Shown: positions 1-10,847, counted from the stretch's first letter. The stretch is DNA of 64,000 nt from Euphorbia lathyris (GCF_963576675.1 NC_088917.1:80772610-80836609); one strand, 5' to 3'. The notes: generated by a model not told the origin, from the letters alone. Program-made: numbers and translations.

Positions 1-928
1 GGATCAGAAGAACAAAACTGACCTTTTAGAGGGAGGTGAGAAAATCATTGCTTGGAGAAACCAAGAGAGAGAAGCAGGATATCCATATAAGTGGGGATAT
101 AAAAAAAAAAGTGGTGAACAGCACATAGCAAACCGATTACATTATTCCCTCCGAGTGTATTTGTCTATATTGTACTTGCGACTACCTGAAACTTTCAGAA
201 TAATATTGCGTGGGCGACTTGTCGAGCATCACAATCTTGCCAATGATCTCAAGTTTTCACAATTCATCTTGTACAAACCTCGACGTGATGGAGTTAAAGA
301 GGGTGAGGTCATAACTACAATTGGGTTTATAAAAGAAGCTCCACATGTAAATGTCCATGGTTTCAGTGTCTACTATAAAAATCGCTTAATACTGCCATTT
401 TGGCCAGTTGTGAGCTATTCAAGCAATAGGGGTAGAGGGGTGGCCGGTGTTCTTGAAGCAAATTTTGTTGAACCAACACGCAACAAACAAGGGTTTGAGA
501 TAACTTCCCTTTTCCAGAAGCTTAAAGCTCGATTGAAGGAAATGACATGGGAGTACTGGGATTATCATTGTGGTTTAATTGGATACCATGCGGTAGAGAG
601 GCCTAGAGTTAGAGGATTATTGGTTAATTCAGTTGATGCAGAGCACGGTTTGGAAACAGAGCCTGTCATTACTGCAGAACCAGAGGCGTCAAATTTGATG
701 CAAGTAAACCGAAAGCTCAAAAAGAAATGTCGGGACTATGAGAGGAACAAAGACGATTATAGAAAGGTAGTATTAAAGCTTAAGAAAGAGCTGGCGCAAG
801 TTAACTGCGAGTATCAACGGCTTCTGGCCTTGGATATAATCAAGGAGGAAGAAGAGTATCGTTTTCGCCGGCCACATTATGCAATCAATGCTAGAGTATC
901 CTTTTTTGTTATTGGGAGTGCCCGATAG
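1..928 (+). pseudogene. MORC-family ATPase C-terminal piece, copy 1 (start lies just off the window)
   Basis: This is the same reading frame as the copy at 4078-5007. Base 1 matches the final G of that copy's ATG, so the start codon would lie two bases outside the window. It encodes the part of a plant MORC (microrchidia) protein after the GHKL ATPase fold: the S5-like region with motifs SILYLRLPETFRIILRG, EHHNLANDLKF, TIGFIKEAPHVNVHGF and KEMTWEYWDYHCGLIGY, then a charged coiled coil rich in K, E and R near the end. The ATP-binding N, G1 and G2 motifs of the family are absent. Known MORC proteins act in the nucleus in heterochromatin silencing; whether this fragment does anything is unknown. 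The region is intronless although plant MORC genes are split, which suggests a processed copy. The sequence appears identical to copy 2. Confidence 0.75.
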
Positions 929-1297
929 ATTTGGTGATGCACTCACATATTGACATGAAGTTTCTTCGTGTTTCTTGAGGACCATCGTTTTTCCTGCGCA
1001 AAATTAAACTAAGTTAAAATCATCGTTTAGCTTGCTTCCTTGTCTCAATCAAGCAACTAAACTAACCAATTCGAACACTAATTTGAGGAAAAATAAAGCA
1101 ATTTGAAGAAAAAGAAAGCCTTTTTAAACCATTAGAATTATGTCTGTAGTTAGTAGCAGTTGCAGGACTAGTTGGACTGGTGGCCCTACCTGCATGCCAA
1201 TTCCCACAAACAAGAGACACGTTCTATGTGCAGACTTGATCGAGTTCCGGGTGGGTCGAGCCAATATCTAAATATGCATGTCCAACCTCAATTCATA

Positions 1298-1860
1298 TGA
1301 TGCACGAACACTTCAACATGTATCACGTTTCCGATAGGTTTCGGATACGGAAACTCCCGGAAACTGTTGGGATAAGTTTCGGGGCCGTATCCGTAATATT
1401 CAGAAGTTGGATATGCGTATCTGTTTGGGAAACCCGTTTTCCAGACAAAAAACGATTGAATTTCATTTCAGAAAAAAAAACATAGCTAAATAGAGCAATT
1501 AAGGTCGATTGTTATTTGAAGGGAAAACCAGTAGGAATATCCAAAAGAGTACATCGACAGTATGTGCAATAAAAAAAATCTGAGATAAACCAAAAGATAG
1601 AGACGAAAGCTTTCATTGTTTTTTTTTTTCAAAAAGTTTTTTGACATTATTTATATTTCATGTATTTCATAATTACGTTGAGATAAGAGTATTATAATTT
1701 CTTTTATATGTGTTTATTTAGTTATATTACAAAAATTCAAATATAAAAATATATTTTTAATGTTTATAAATGTGACCCAATATTTTTAATATTTACACGT
1801 TTCCTCCACGTTCTCGTGTCCTATGTTTTATTGAAAAGGAACGTGCATAGTCTTTACCAT
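1298..1860. repeat. Dispersed repeat with CGGAAAC motifs
   Basis: No gene is recognised from 1138 to 2022. About 1320-1480 is rich in GTTTCGGATACGGAAAC-like words, and 1747-1850 (AT-rich stretch then ACGTTTCCTCCACG) resembles, in inverse orientation, the sequence at about 5515-5645. The short open frame here reads through the repeat and has no protein character. It is probably a non-autonomous element remnant; ends were not found. Confidence 0.4.
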
Positions 1861-2022
1861 TCTCATATCCTACTAGCAAATTCAATATTGAAAAGAGCAT
1901 CCATCTATGCTTCTCTGTTATTACAAAGGCAATTGTTGTTGGGATAATCACAAAGTACCATTTAATGAAAACAACATCTAAGTTACGTTTCTGACCTCTA
2001 ATTTACAACTTAATTTATGCAG

Positions 2023-2446
2023 ATTTGATAGAGATCTTAATAGGAGAACTGGAGTTGAAATTGTACCAATTCAATGCACAAGTTCAAATGGCTTCCAAAT
2101 CTTATCTTGAAGAAGCCAAAGGGTGTGCTCGTCACTAACCCTTCAAACCCTCTATCAAAGGAATCCATCTCATTAGCGACGAAATCTACTCTGGTACCGT
2201 GTTTTCCTCCCCCGAGTTTGTAAATAATGGAGATTTTGAAGGACAGGAAATGTGATAATGAAGTTCGGAATAGAGTTCACATTGTGTAGCCTTTCAAAAG
2301 TTCTCCGACCTGCTGCAACGAAAATGTCTAGTTTCGGACTAGTTTCATCACAAACACAGTATCTTCTCTCTGTACTTTTATCTGATAAGAAGTTCACCAA
2401 GAATTACATTTGGGAGAATCAGAAAAGGCTTAAAAACCGACATTAA
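2023..2446 (+). pseudogene. ACS: 1-aminocyclopropane-1-carboxylate (ACC) synthase pseudogene
   Basis: Conserved blocks of ACC synthase, the PLP enzyme that makes the ethylene precursor from S-adenosylmethionine, can be read in order across shifting frames. They are RTGVEIVPIQCTSSNGFQI (from about 2042), LVTNPSNPL (about 2135), ISDEIYSGTVFSSPEFVN (about 2172), SLSK (about 2291, the segment with the PLP-binding lysine) and [16 protein letters not shown] (about 2322). A possible splice acceptor (TTTATGCAG) precedes the first block, so this looks like a decayed genomic copy rather than a processed one. After SLSK the normally following glycine-rich segment is missing and the frame jumps straight to the KMSSFGL block. 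Several stops and frameshifts between blocks rule out a working enzyme. Confidence 0.75.
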
Positions 2447-2512
2447 ATGCTCCTAAAAGGTCTCGAAAAAGGCTGTATAAGTTGTCTCATGAAATCAAAC
2501 AAATATTGACAA

Positions 2513-2824
2513 TCAAGACAAATTTTACCCTAACTTCTAATATGCTTCAACTTGACCCCTAACTTTGGCAACCACGAACAATTTTACCTATAATACTTCT
2601 AAATTGAGTCAATTTCAGTAATCATTAAGAAACACATATATTAAGTGGTTTTAATATTTTTCTTAAATTATTATAATTTCATAGTTGAATTGGAGATTAA
2701 TAATTTTCAATTTGACAAAATATTTGGATTTGTTTTGTCCATTTCGTATGCAACACAATATAATTTTTTTTTCCCGTGTGTACATGTGTTTGTTATCTGT
2801 TACTTATGGTGCTAAAATGATATG
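2513..2824. repeat. AT-rich dispersed repeat, related to 59735-60190
   Basis: The stretch from AAATTTTACCCTAACTT to about 2800 shares an ordered set of phrases with the region near 59.75-59.95 kb: a line ending in GTCAATTTCAG, an AT-rich middle with GAATTGGAGATTAATA, a TTTGTC near the end, and a closing GTTTGT...TGTTACT. It therefore seems to be a copy of the same old noncoding element. There is no coding content. Confidence 0.45.
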
Positions 2825-3110
2825 ACAGGTCAACTCGCGTAAACAATTCAAAGTTAATTGAATATGATGATTACTTAAATGACGTAACCAAGCCAACTCA
2901 TCTAAACCATATGAATTTAATAGAATTTTATTACTTAAATGGCTTAAAAAGATCAAGCCGTCTAAAAAATACGATTTTAATTGAATTTGAATATTCAAAC
3001 AACTTAACCAGGTCAACCGGTTTATAAACAGGTTACTTCGTCTATAAATAAAAAATTGAATTGAATTTCATTAGTTCCACGATTTAACCAGGTCAGCTCG
3101 TCTATTCATG
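2825..3110. repeat. Degenerate tandem repeat, about 55-60 bp unit
   Basis: The phrase CAGGTCAACTCGTCTA, or close variants of it, recurs about five times (near 2825, 2890, 2950, 3008 and 3090). The copies are separated by AT-rich text of the type AATTGAATTTGATTACTTAAATG. Copies are diverged and slightly different in length. There is no protein character on either strand. Confidence 0.55.
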
Positions 3111-3228
3111 CCCTATTTGACAATCTTTCAAGTATTCTTTGAATTAAGGTCAGTTATTTTTATGCAAAACTGTTGTAATTTTCTGTGTGGCATGCAAGAA
3201 CATCATTTGTCCAATTAGCAAACACTAA

Positions 3229-3856
3229 GAGGCCGTTTGGTAAGATGTAATGAGTTTTGTAATAGAATGCTCATTACTTTGAAGTGTCATTACGTTTGGT
3301 TGCATATTAAAATTTTATTGCAATTGAATGAAAAATTCGTAGATTAAATTTTGTTCAACGATATTGTAATCTCAATTACATAAAAAAAATTGCTTTAATC
3401 ATCCTTACATTCAAAACATGTAATCATAATTTCTAACCCCTCATTTGTCAAATCTCACCTCTCATCATTCTCAAAAACTAGAAAAACTCAAAACGAAAAA
3501 AAGAAAAAAAAAATGTAAAAAATTAAAAAAATAAGAAAAATCAGAGAAAAAGAAAATAGAAAACCTGAAAAGGGAAAACGAAAACACGAGAAAAATGTAA
3601 AAAAATAATATGAAAATACGGAAAACTATATACTAATTTCACATTTTTCATGTTTTTTTTTGTTAAGTTTAATTATGTAAATAAATTTTATGATTACATT
3701 TAACTAACCAAATAATATAAGTATTGTAATGGTAATTACATTTTTATCATATTTGTTCTATTTGTCAATCAAACATTGTAATTGAATCACTATTTCATTC
3801 TATTACATTGCATCTTTGATTATATTACATTGCATTACGACACACCAAAGACACCC
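3229..3856. mobile_element. Tourist-like (PIF/Harbinger) MITE
   Basis: This is a 628-bp AT-rich element with imperfect terminal inverted repeats. The left end GAGGCCGTTTGGT pairs with the reverse complement of the right end, GGGTGTCTTTGGT (8 of 13 positions), followed by matching TAATG words further in. It is flanked by the trinucleotide TAA on both sides (3226-3228 and 3857-3859), the target preference of PIF/Harbinger transposases. It has no coding capacity, so it would depend on a transposase elsewhere. Confidence 0.7.
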
Positions 3857-4077
3857 TAAAACAAGTTAAAAGCACAAAACAATAGCCGCTCAAACAAGCA
3901 TCACACGTCGAGACTAACTTTAGAGACAAAACAACAGGCACTCAAACAAGCATCACGTTTTTAACCGTACCTTCAATGCACTGGGTTCATAACCATAGCT
4001 TACACATCAGTTTCCATGACTCTATAACTCAATTACAGAATCAGAAAGAAAGATAATAACAAGTAAGAAAAAAGATA

Positions 4078-5007
4078 ATGGATCAGAAGAACAAAACTGA
4101 CCTTTTAGAGGGAGGTGAGAAAATCATTGCTTGGAGAAACCAAGAGAGAGAAGCAGGATATCCATATAAGTGGGGATATAAAAAAAAAAGTGGTGAACAG
4201 CACATAGCAAACCGATTACATTATTCCCTCCGAGTGTATTTGTCTATATTGTACTTGCGACTACCTGAAACTTTCAGAATAATATTGCGTGGGCGACTTG
4301 TCGAGCATCACAATCTTGCCAATGATCTCAAGTTTTCACAATTCATCTTGTACAAACCTCGACGTGATGGAGTTAAAGAGGGTGAGGTCATAACTACAAT
4401 TGGGTTTATAAAAGAAGCTCCACATGTAAATGTCCATGGTTTCAGTGTCTACTATAAAAATCGCTTAATACTGCCATTTTGGCCAGTTGTGAGCTATTCA
4501 AGCAATAGGGGTAGAGGGGTGGCCGGTGTTCTTGAAGCAAATTTTGTTGAACCAACACGCAACAAACAAGGGTTTGAGATAACTTCCCTTTTCCAGAAGC
4601 TTAAAGCTCGATTGAAGGAAATGACATGGGAGTACTGGGATTATCATTGTGGTTTAATTGGATACCATGCGGTAGAGAGGCCTAGAGTTAGAGGATTATT
4701 GGTTAATTCAGTTGATGCAGAGCACGGTTTGGAAACAGAGCCTGTCATTACTGCAGAACCAGAGGCGTCAAATTTGATGCAAGTAAACCGAAAGCTCAAA
4801 AAGAAATGTCGGGACTATGAGAGGAACAAAGACGATTATAGAAAGGTAGTATTAAAGCTTAAGAAAGAGCTGGCGCAAGTTAACTGCGAGTATCAACGGC
4901 TTCTGGCCTTGGATATAATCAAGGAGGAAGAAGAGTATCGTTTTCGCCGGCCACATTATGCAATCAATGCTAGAGTATCCTTTTTTGTTATTGGGAGTGC
5001 CCGATAG
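4078..5007 (+). pseudogene. MORC-family ATPase C-terminal piece, copy 2 (309 codons)
   Basis: An uninterrupted 309-codon frame starts at an ATG after an A-rich leader. Residues 1-45 resemble the linker that precedes the S5 region in plant MORC proteins (SGEQHIANRLHYSLRVY). Residues 50-205 hold the S5 region with the conserved blocks SILYLRLPETF, EHHNLANDLKF, KEAPHVNVHGF, LILPFWPVVSYSSN and KEMTWEYWDYHCGLIGY. After a short non-conserved linker, about residues 235-285 form a K/E-rich coiled coil, the usual C-terminal module. Full plant MORC proteins are roughly 600-800 residues and begin with a GHKL ATPase; none of it is present. The absence of introns suggests a retrocopy or captured cDNA. I call it a pseudogene because the catalytic half is missing, but the frame is open and expression is possible. 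Confidence 0.75.
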
Positions 5008-5216
5008 ATTTGGTGATGCACTCACATATTGACATGAAGTTTCTTCGTGTTTCTTGAGGACCATCGTTTTTCCTGCGCAAAATTAAACTAAGTTAAAATC
5101 ATCGTTTAGCTTGCTTCCTTGTCTCAATCAAGCAACTAAACTAACCAATTCGAACACTAATTTGAGGAAAAATAAAGCAATTTGAAGAAAAAGAAAGCCT
5201 TTTTAAACCATTAGAA

Positions 5217-6295
5217 GTTGTTAATGAGACATCTCCTTAATTAATTTTGCTTTCAATCCTTCATCTCATTTAGTGTTCTAACCTCATAAGTAAATAAAAT
5301 GTAGAAATGTTTAACTTTTGCATAAAATAATCATATCACACTTGTACCAGCTTCAACTTTACAGGAATTCAGATAAGAGTTGAGTCACTTTAAGAGACTT
5401 GCAATTAATGTAAAAATAGGCCTGTGAATCCTAAAATCCCAATCTTTAATAATTCCTTTGCCTTTGGAAACTACAACAAAATCTCTTTGGAAAACATCAA
5501 TACGCTTTACCTATGTTGCACGGAAAGGGAAACAGATACGGAAACCATATTAGCTAGGAAAAGTAATTTCTGAAAAACATAGGAAACCGAAACATATAAA
5601 AAATATAGGGGGCATATTTATAAATATTAAAAATATAATAATACATTAACAAATAAGATTGAAGAACAAGAGGAAGAAAGTCAAAGCTCAATCGAGATTT
5701 AAGAGACAAATATTATAGGGGTAAGAAATATGGGTAAGTTCTTTAAATTGAAGGATACAAGGAAATAATTATCTCTCAAATAACAAGCTTCAATTTTCCT
5801 AATATTAGATTGAACATGAAGGAAAAGAAGATTTCAGAAAATTGTCGAAACAATCAAATTCAAAGCAAGAAAGAGATCCGGAAAAATGGTACCTGTACTG
5901 CCTGCACAATCTAGTTATGCCACAACAGAAAAAAGGATCTAAATAATTGCTCCCTACTCAAGATGACACAAAAACTCATTTAACACTTAAACAGATGTTA
6001 CCTTGGATATCAGATTTTACCAATCTAGCATCTGTGGTATGTCAAAACGAGTTTCAAATGAAGAAGAAGTTGACACTAATGAACTGGAAAAACTGAAATA
6101 TTGCGCTTCTTATTGTCTTGTTTATTCCCAATCTGCTAGCTAGACACATAGCAGGAAGAATATTGAGAGTGATGTAGATGGCGGCTGCTGGTGGCGGAAG
6201 AGCAATTTAGGGTTTTCTTATATAGAGACTCTAATTAACAATGACTAATATATAAAGCCATATGTTTTCAAACTTATTCAATAAAAGTAATTTAG
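5217..6295. other. No gene seen; contains an inverse copy of the CGGAAAC repeat
   Basis: This AT-rich noncoding stretch follows the end of the duplication unit. Around 5515-5645 it carries the inverse counterpart of the repeat at 1747-1850. Near 6178 there is a short GC-rich patch (ATGGCGGCTGCTGGTGGCGG) that starts an open frame but stops after about a dozen codons. Confidence 0.5.
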
Positions 6296-6540
6296 TTAAA
6301 AGGTTTAGGTCACTCGATAAGACAATAAGTTATGCTTTCAAATCCCACTTGTTAAATTTTTAGGTTATCAATATATTTTTCATATAAAGGAGTTGGGACC
6401 ACTGGGTAACAGGTATGCGTTGTATTTCCATACCCTTAATTGTTAATTATTTTGAATTGATACTCCTCTCATACTTTTTTTTTATACAGAGTACTCGTAA
6501 TTCCATTGGAATCGGTAGTACCGGATAACCGTAGGTACAA
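6296..6540 (+). mobile_element. SINE-like copy 1, decayed head
   Basis: The body shares with copy 2 the phrases ATAAAGGAGTYGGGACCAC, GAGTACYSGTAATYCCATT and CGGTAGTACCGGATA. The tRNA-like head is barely recognisable (AAGACAATAAG... CAAATCCCAC). It lies 367 bp upstream of copy 2 in the same orientation. Confidence 0.5.
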
Positions 6541-6663
6541 TGTTGGGATTTTTAGAAAGAAATTAATAATAAAATATGGTGCTAAGTATTTTATTGAATT
6601 TGTTAATTTATGTACACCTTAAAAGTACAAAATTAATGGCTTTTTTATATGCTTATAATGCAC

Positions 6664-6990
6664 TGGTGAAGCTCTTAGCCTAGTGGTTGAGAGCTTACCT
6701 ATGCCTTGGGAGGTCATGGGTTCGAATCACATCCGGGTCTATAAAGGAGTCGGGACCACCGGTTAAAGGGTACCCGCAATATTATCATACCAATCACTGG
6801 TAATTTTTAAGCTCATACTCGTCTCATATAGAGTACCGGTAATCCCATTAGAAACGGTAGTACTAGATACCGGCGGGTACATAACCATTATCATCCTAGT
6901 ATCAACTTAGCTCTTAGCTTGACAAATTTATAACCTAATTATTAGGATCGGTAATACCGGATACGCGTAGGTACAGTACCCGTTATCATC
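6664..6990 (+). mobile_element. tRNA-derived SINE-like copy 2, followed by a third tail
   Basis: The head has RNA polymerase III promoter elements: A box TAGCCTAGTGG (6676-6686) and B box GGTTCGAATC (6719-6728), about 33 bp apart as in tRNA-derived SINEs. The body then runs to about 6900 with phrases shared with copy 1. A third, tail-only fragment (ATCGGTAATACCGGATACG) lies at 6944-6985. It is not a tRNA gene: no cloverleaf with an acceptor stem can be formed around the boxes. Confidence 0.6.
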
Positions 6991-7076
6991 CTTAATATGA
7001 ACTACTATATCCTTACAATGAATTAAGGGTAAAAAAGATCTAGAAAATCGGCGGCCATAATTAATGTAATTCAAAT

Positions 7077-8090
7077 TTAGCCCTAACCAAAAGTTAGATT
7101 TAGCCTTAACATATTTTTAGTGTATGCCAGGCATACCATGTCAAACTTCTGACGTGGTATGTCTGGCCAATAGAAATAAGCCACATCCCAAAAAACCTAA
7201 CAAAGGTTCTATTAAATCTTTTCTTTTTACGGAATTTTAATAAACATTTATCTATCTTCTTCTTTGCCAAAACACATGTTGCAGAAACTCAATGTTTGAA
7301 CATCTCCATCACAAAAACAATTGCATCAAAAATTAATTAATATAACCTTCAAACTGTAATAGTTAATTAATCTAACTCCCAGAAGAACAAATTTTTTTAA
7401 TTCCATATTTTATATGAGAAAAGGGACTTCATTGTTATACATCTTCAATGTTCAAAATTTCAGCAAGCTTTACTGGGAGAATCCATGGGATTTTTAATTG
7501 CATAATCTCTTTCCCTAATTGAATTGTTTAGCAAATCCTTAAGATGATTAACTGATTCTCTCTATATATATTATTTCATCTTAAGTTGTAATCCTTGTGT
7601 GTTCAAATCAGCCATGGCTGAGCAGAAATAGGGATTGATGAGAGGAGAAGATAGATCTGGAGAGGTAAAGCGGAAGAAATAACCGAACCCCATGGCAGAG
7701 AAGAAATATGGATTTCTCGTACCCACATAAATGCTTTCTTTCCATTTAGAAGAAAAAAAAGAAAATCAGATTTATAGAGAACTGCTAGAATTTCATACTT
7801 TCAAACTTTATGCAAGTTCTGTATCAATTTGGCCATCATCGGAAAAATCATGTGGTTGGCGGCGGCGATAGTTTGCGGGAGGGAGAAAGAGAAAGATGGG
7901 TTTTGACAGACTTCTCATCCTTAGGAGGCAATAACAGCTGTATTATTTTAAATTAGATTAACAGAACACTAAGTTTTTAATACGTGGCTTATTTCTATTG
8001 GCCAGGCATACCACGTCAGAATTTTGACATGGTATGCCTGGCATACAGTAAAAATTCTCTATTAAAATGGGGTAAATGTAACCCTAACAT
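7077..8090. mobile_element. Foldback element with about 110-bp inverted arms
   Basis: The left arm (about 7077-7186) and right arm (about 7982-8090) are inverted copies, with the core GGCATACCATGTCAAA and GGCCAATAGAAATAAGCCAC in both. Within each arm the GCCAGGCATACCA...TGGTATGCCTGGC segment is itself almost a perfect palindrome, so each end can fold separately. The interior is AT-rich with short GC-rich patches and no usable frame. Target duplications were not found, so the class is uncertain; a Mutator-type or other foldback DNA element is likely. Confidence 0.65.
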
Positions 8091-8867
8091 TTATTAGAAA
8101 AACTTGTATGACGGGTACTGAACTGTTACTTTAGACATTCTAAATATCAATTATGTCTAAAATATTTAATGTATTAATAACAAAGTACAAAAATTATGTT
8201 AAAATGCTAAAAATTAAATCTGATACGTATAAATTAAACAATTTTTTTAACAATTTCAAATATCTAATGTGTTATTAATATGGTTACAAAAAAAAAAACC
8301 AACTGAAAATGTACAAAATTGATTCAATTTATCAATAAAATTGTTTGTAAGGTTCAATGTGACAGTTAAATAACAATCAAACCAGTTTTTTTAAATTTTC
8401 CATAGCGTATGGCTAAAATTGATTTTTATTGAAAACGTTAGAGTTAAATTCGCATAATTTTCTAGGTTAGAGCTAAATCTGCATTTCGCTTAAAACGTTA
8501 AGGTTAAATATGAATAGATTACTGTAAAATAAAGTGAAACTTGTTATAAAGTTTCTACAAATTACTGTAAAATAAATAGATTTTAATTGAAAGAAAAAAA
8601 GAAAAAACAAAATTTGACAGATGGAAATGAAGCTAATGTGTAGGCCTACCAAATTACCAATTCAAGGGAGGACACAATACATAAGTTGAATTTGGTTTAC
8701 AAAATTTGTATCGAAACAGAAGACACCAACGTGTGATTACCCACCCATCCTTATTGCTGGAGACATTGACTCGATTAGGATTACATCGGTGTAAATGTCA
8801 CCGGTGGTGGTGATTGCGAAATGGGTATGTGAATTTGATGTTCTGTATTCAATCACCTTCACAAAAA
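8091..8867. other. No gene seen; AT-rich repeat remnants
   Basis: This is noncoding sequence between the foldback element and the gypsy element. The words TAAATTCGCATAATTTTC and AAAACGTTAAGGTTAAAT recall the old repeat at 60.0-60.2 kb. The five A residues at 8863-8867 are the target duplication of the next element. Confidence 0.4.
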
Positions 8868-9409
8868 TGATGCGGACATCCTAACTAGGGCCGCCGCCCA
8901 AACACGTCCTGGCGGACCCTCCGACACCACATGCCACACGAGGAACGCCAGCACCTATCTGGGCGGATCCTAGGGATGTACAAGTGGAGCGGGTCCAGGC
9001 GTATACGAGAGGGGTGGATCTCAGATTATAAGAGAGGGTGTATCAATTTCTATTCCTAGGCGGATCCCCAGGCCTACTTCCTCACGAAGTAAATCACCAA
9101 CCACCCTGACATTCTGTACCTGCACCTCCGTACGAATTGTCTGGGCGTATCACCTATTTTACCCTTTTGTCTACCGCTTTGTTATAACCCTAGTAGGGGT
9201 AGTCCTGGTCTTTATTATCATTAGAGGATGTATTTAAACCCCCACTTTTGTAAGGATATGCAACTTTTATCAATCTAAAATCATTCTCTTTGAGAACCAA
9301 AGGTTTATACCTTGTTATATTGGGATTCACTCCTTCTAGTTTAGCTAGAGAATAACCTCTTTGTTGGTTTACGACTAAAACCTTCATTTATCGCTTTCAA
9401 TCTGTATCA
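8868..9409 (+). repeat. 5' LTR of G1
   Basis: It starts TGATGCGGACATCC and ends CTGTATCA, with TG and CA termini. A TATTTAAA box lies at 9231-9238. Open frames on the minus strand inside it also occur in the 3' LTR and are not genes. Confidence 0.92.
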
Positions 9410-9411
9410 GT

Positions 9412-9423
9412 TGGTATCAGAGC
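9412..9423 (+). promoter_or_regulatory. Primer binding site of G1 (initiator Met tRNA)
   Basis: TGGTATCAGAGC lies two bases after the LTR end. This is the usual complement of the plant initiator methionine tRNA 3' end, used to prime minus-strand cDNA. Confidence 0.9.
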
Positions 9424-9456
9424 CGATCGTTTTCTAACCCGAAACTTCTTTTGGCA

Positions 9457-10845
9457 ATGGTTCAACCCCGACAACCGCAAGATTCCATGGAGGCCAGCGA
9501 CCGGAGATATGAGGAGCTGAGAGAGAACCTCACGGAACAAATCCAAGCCAGCATCGAGCAGCAGAAGCAAACCGACCAACGGTTCTAGGAGTTATCCACT
9601 TCCCTGGAAAACTTCAAACTGGAGGTCCGTGCCTTGATCAGACCAGCCACCGGAGAGTTAGACCAGAGGAGGGAAGGAGTCCTTGAACAACGGCCCCAAA
9701 GGCAACCCACACCACCCAGACTGCCATTGGCAAATGTCCAACTTCCACGAATGGGTCCTAGGGATCCTGAGGTAAGAAGACCCAACTTTGTTCTTGTTTA
9801 TAATGCTGATAGTGATAGTGATGACTTTGAAGATATTGGGGATGATGGTGCCTTTCGGACTATGAGGGATGTTGGTCCGGTTGACAACAGACGTGTGGGC
9901 GTTGCTAGGACAAACCTAGATCTAGGAAACTTTGACAGAGATGATGCTTTTAGGCTAAAAATAGACATACCCTCTTTTGGAGGTGAGTTGGAGATAAAGG
10001 GGTTCCTAGACTGGTTATCTGAAGTGGAGCGTTTCTTTGAGTATGCTGGGATTCCTGACGAAAGAAAAGTGAGGCTGGTGGCGTATCGCTTGAAGGGTGG
10101 CGCCTCAGTTTGGTGGGATCAATTGAGAGAAGAAATGAGAAAATGGGCAGGGATCCAATTAGATCTTGGCTACGGATGAAGGCGATGTTGAGGGAGCGGT
10201 TCCTACCGCCAGACTTTGAGCAGTACATCTACAGTTCATACCGGGGATGCTCTCAAGGAAACTGGAGTGTCCATGAGTATACATCAGAGTTCTTGAGACT
10301 GTCGGCAAGGGCTAACTTGTCGGATACCGAGAGTCAAAAGACTTCTAGGTATCTAAAAGGGTTAAGATACCACATCCAGGATCGCATTGGCACGCAGATG
10401 GTGGTTCGGGTACAAGACGCCAGAAACTTAGCTCTCAAGGCCGAATCCCAACTAAACGGGAGATCATGAAGATCCGCCACTACCGAGCATACGCCTGGGG
10501 GGAGAGATAACATGAAGCCTTATGACAAAGGCAAGCAGGTGGCGAGTGCCAGTGGGGGAAAGGTCAGTAATGTGGGGAGAGGATCTATCGAAGATACTAG
10601 GCCTTACAAAGAAGCACCTATACCACCTAAGAGCAACAACCCGTACGCCAAACCAGCGTGTTTTAAATGTTTTCGGTGCAATGAGCCAGGCCATAGGTCC
10701 AACTAGTGTCCTAGGAGGAAGAGCGCCAACATGGTGGAAAGGTATGAAGATGACTATGAAGAAGGGGATGAAGTGTTTTGTGAACCCTTAGGAGAAGATG
10801 ATGACGAGGCGGATGAAGAAAGATACGCCATTCATGTGGTATAGC
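9457..10845 (+). pseudogene. gag: gag of G1 (broken)
   Basis: The first ATG after the primer site opens a frame with an in-frame TAG at 9586-9588. The frame then continues through an acidic patch and the retrotransposon gag core (IDIPSFGGELEIKGFLDWL, then GASVWWDQL) to about 10150. There a frameshift moves it into the frame of 10110-10469 (ERFLPPDFEQYIY, RLSARANL). After a TGA at 10467 it holds the zinc knuckle CFRCNEPGHRSNxC near 10670-10712. The x is a TAG where the family has tryptophan, consistent with a G-to-A change. Gag would form the cytoplasmic particle and bind RNA through the knuckle. The frame leads on into the protease without a gap. Confidence 0.85.
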
Positions 10846-10847
10846 GT

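Larger units (their letters stand above)
1138..5216. repeat. 4,079-bp tandem duplication unit
   Basis: Bases 1-1137 match 4080-5216 with no difference I can find, at a constant offset of 4,079. Both copies end at the same point, ATTAGAA, after which 1138 and 5217 continue differently. This is what a head-to-tail duplication gives if one unit ends at 1137 and the next is 1138-5216. The unit contains the ACS pseudogene, the Tourist-like MITE and the MORC fragment. An assembly artefact (two haplotypes joined) is the main alternative. Confidence 0.7.

Noticed and set aside
773..985. Minus-strand frame of 70 codons in both MORC copies
   Set aside because: It is the antisense shadow of the MORC coding frame and its downstream sequence.
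6671..6745. Possible functional tRNA gene
   Set aside because: A and B boxes are present but no acceptor stem pairs and the body continues as a repeat shared with other copies; SINE-like.
9190..9387. 65-codon minus-strand frame, repeated at 14372-14569
   Set aside because: It lies inside both LTRs of G1.
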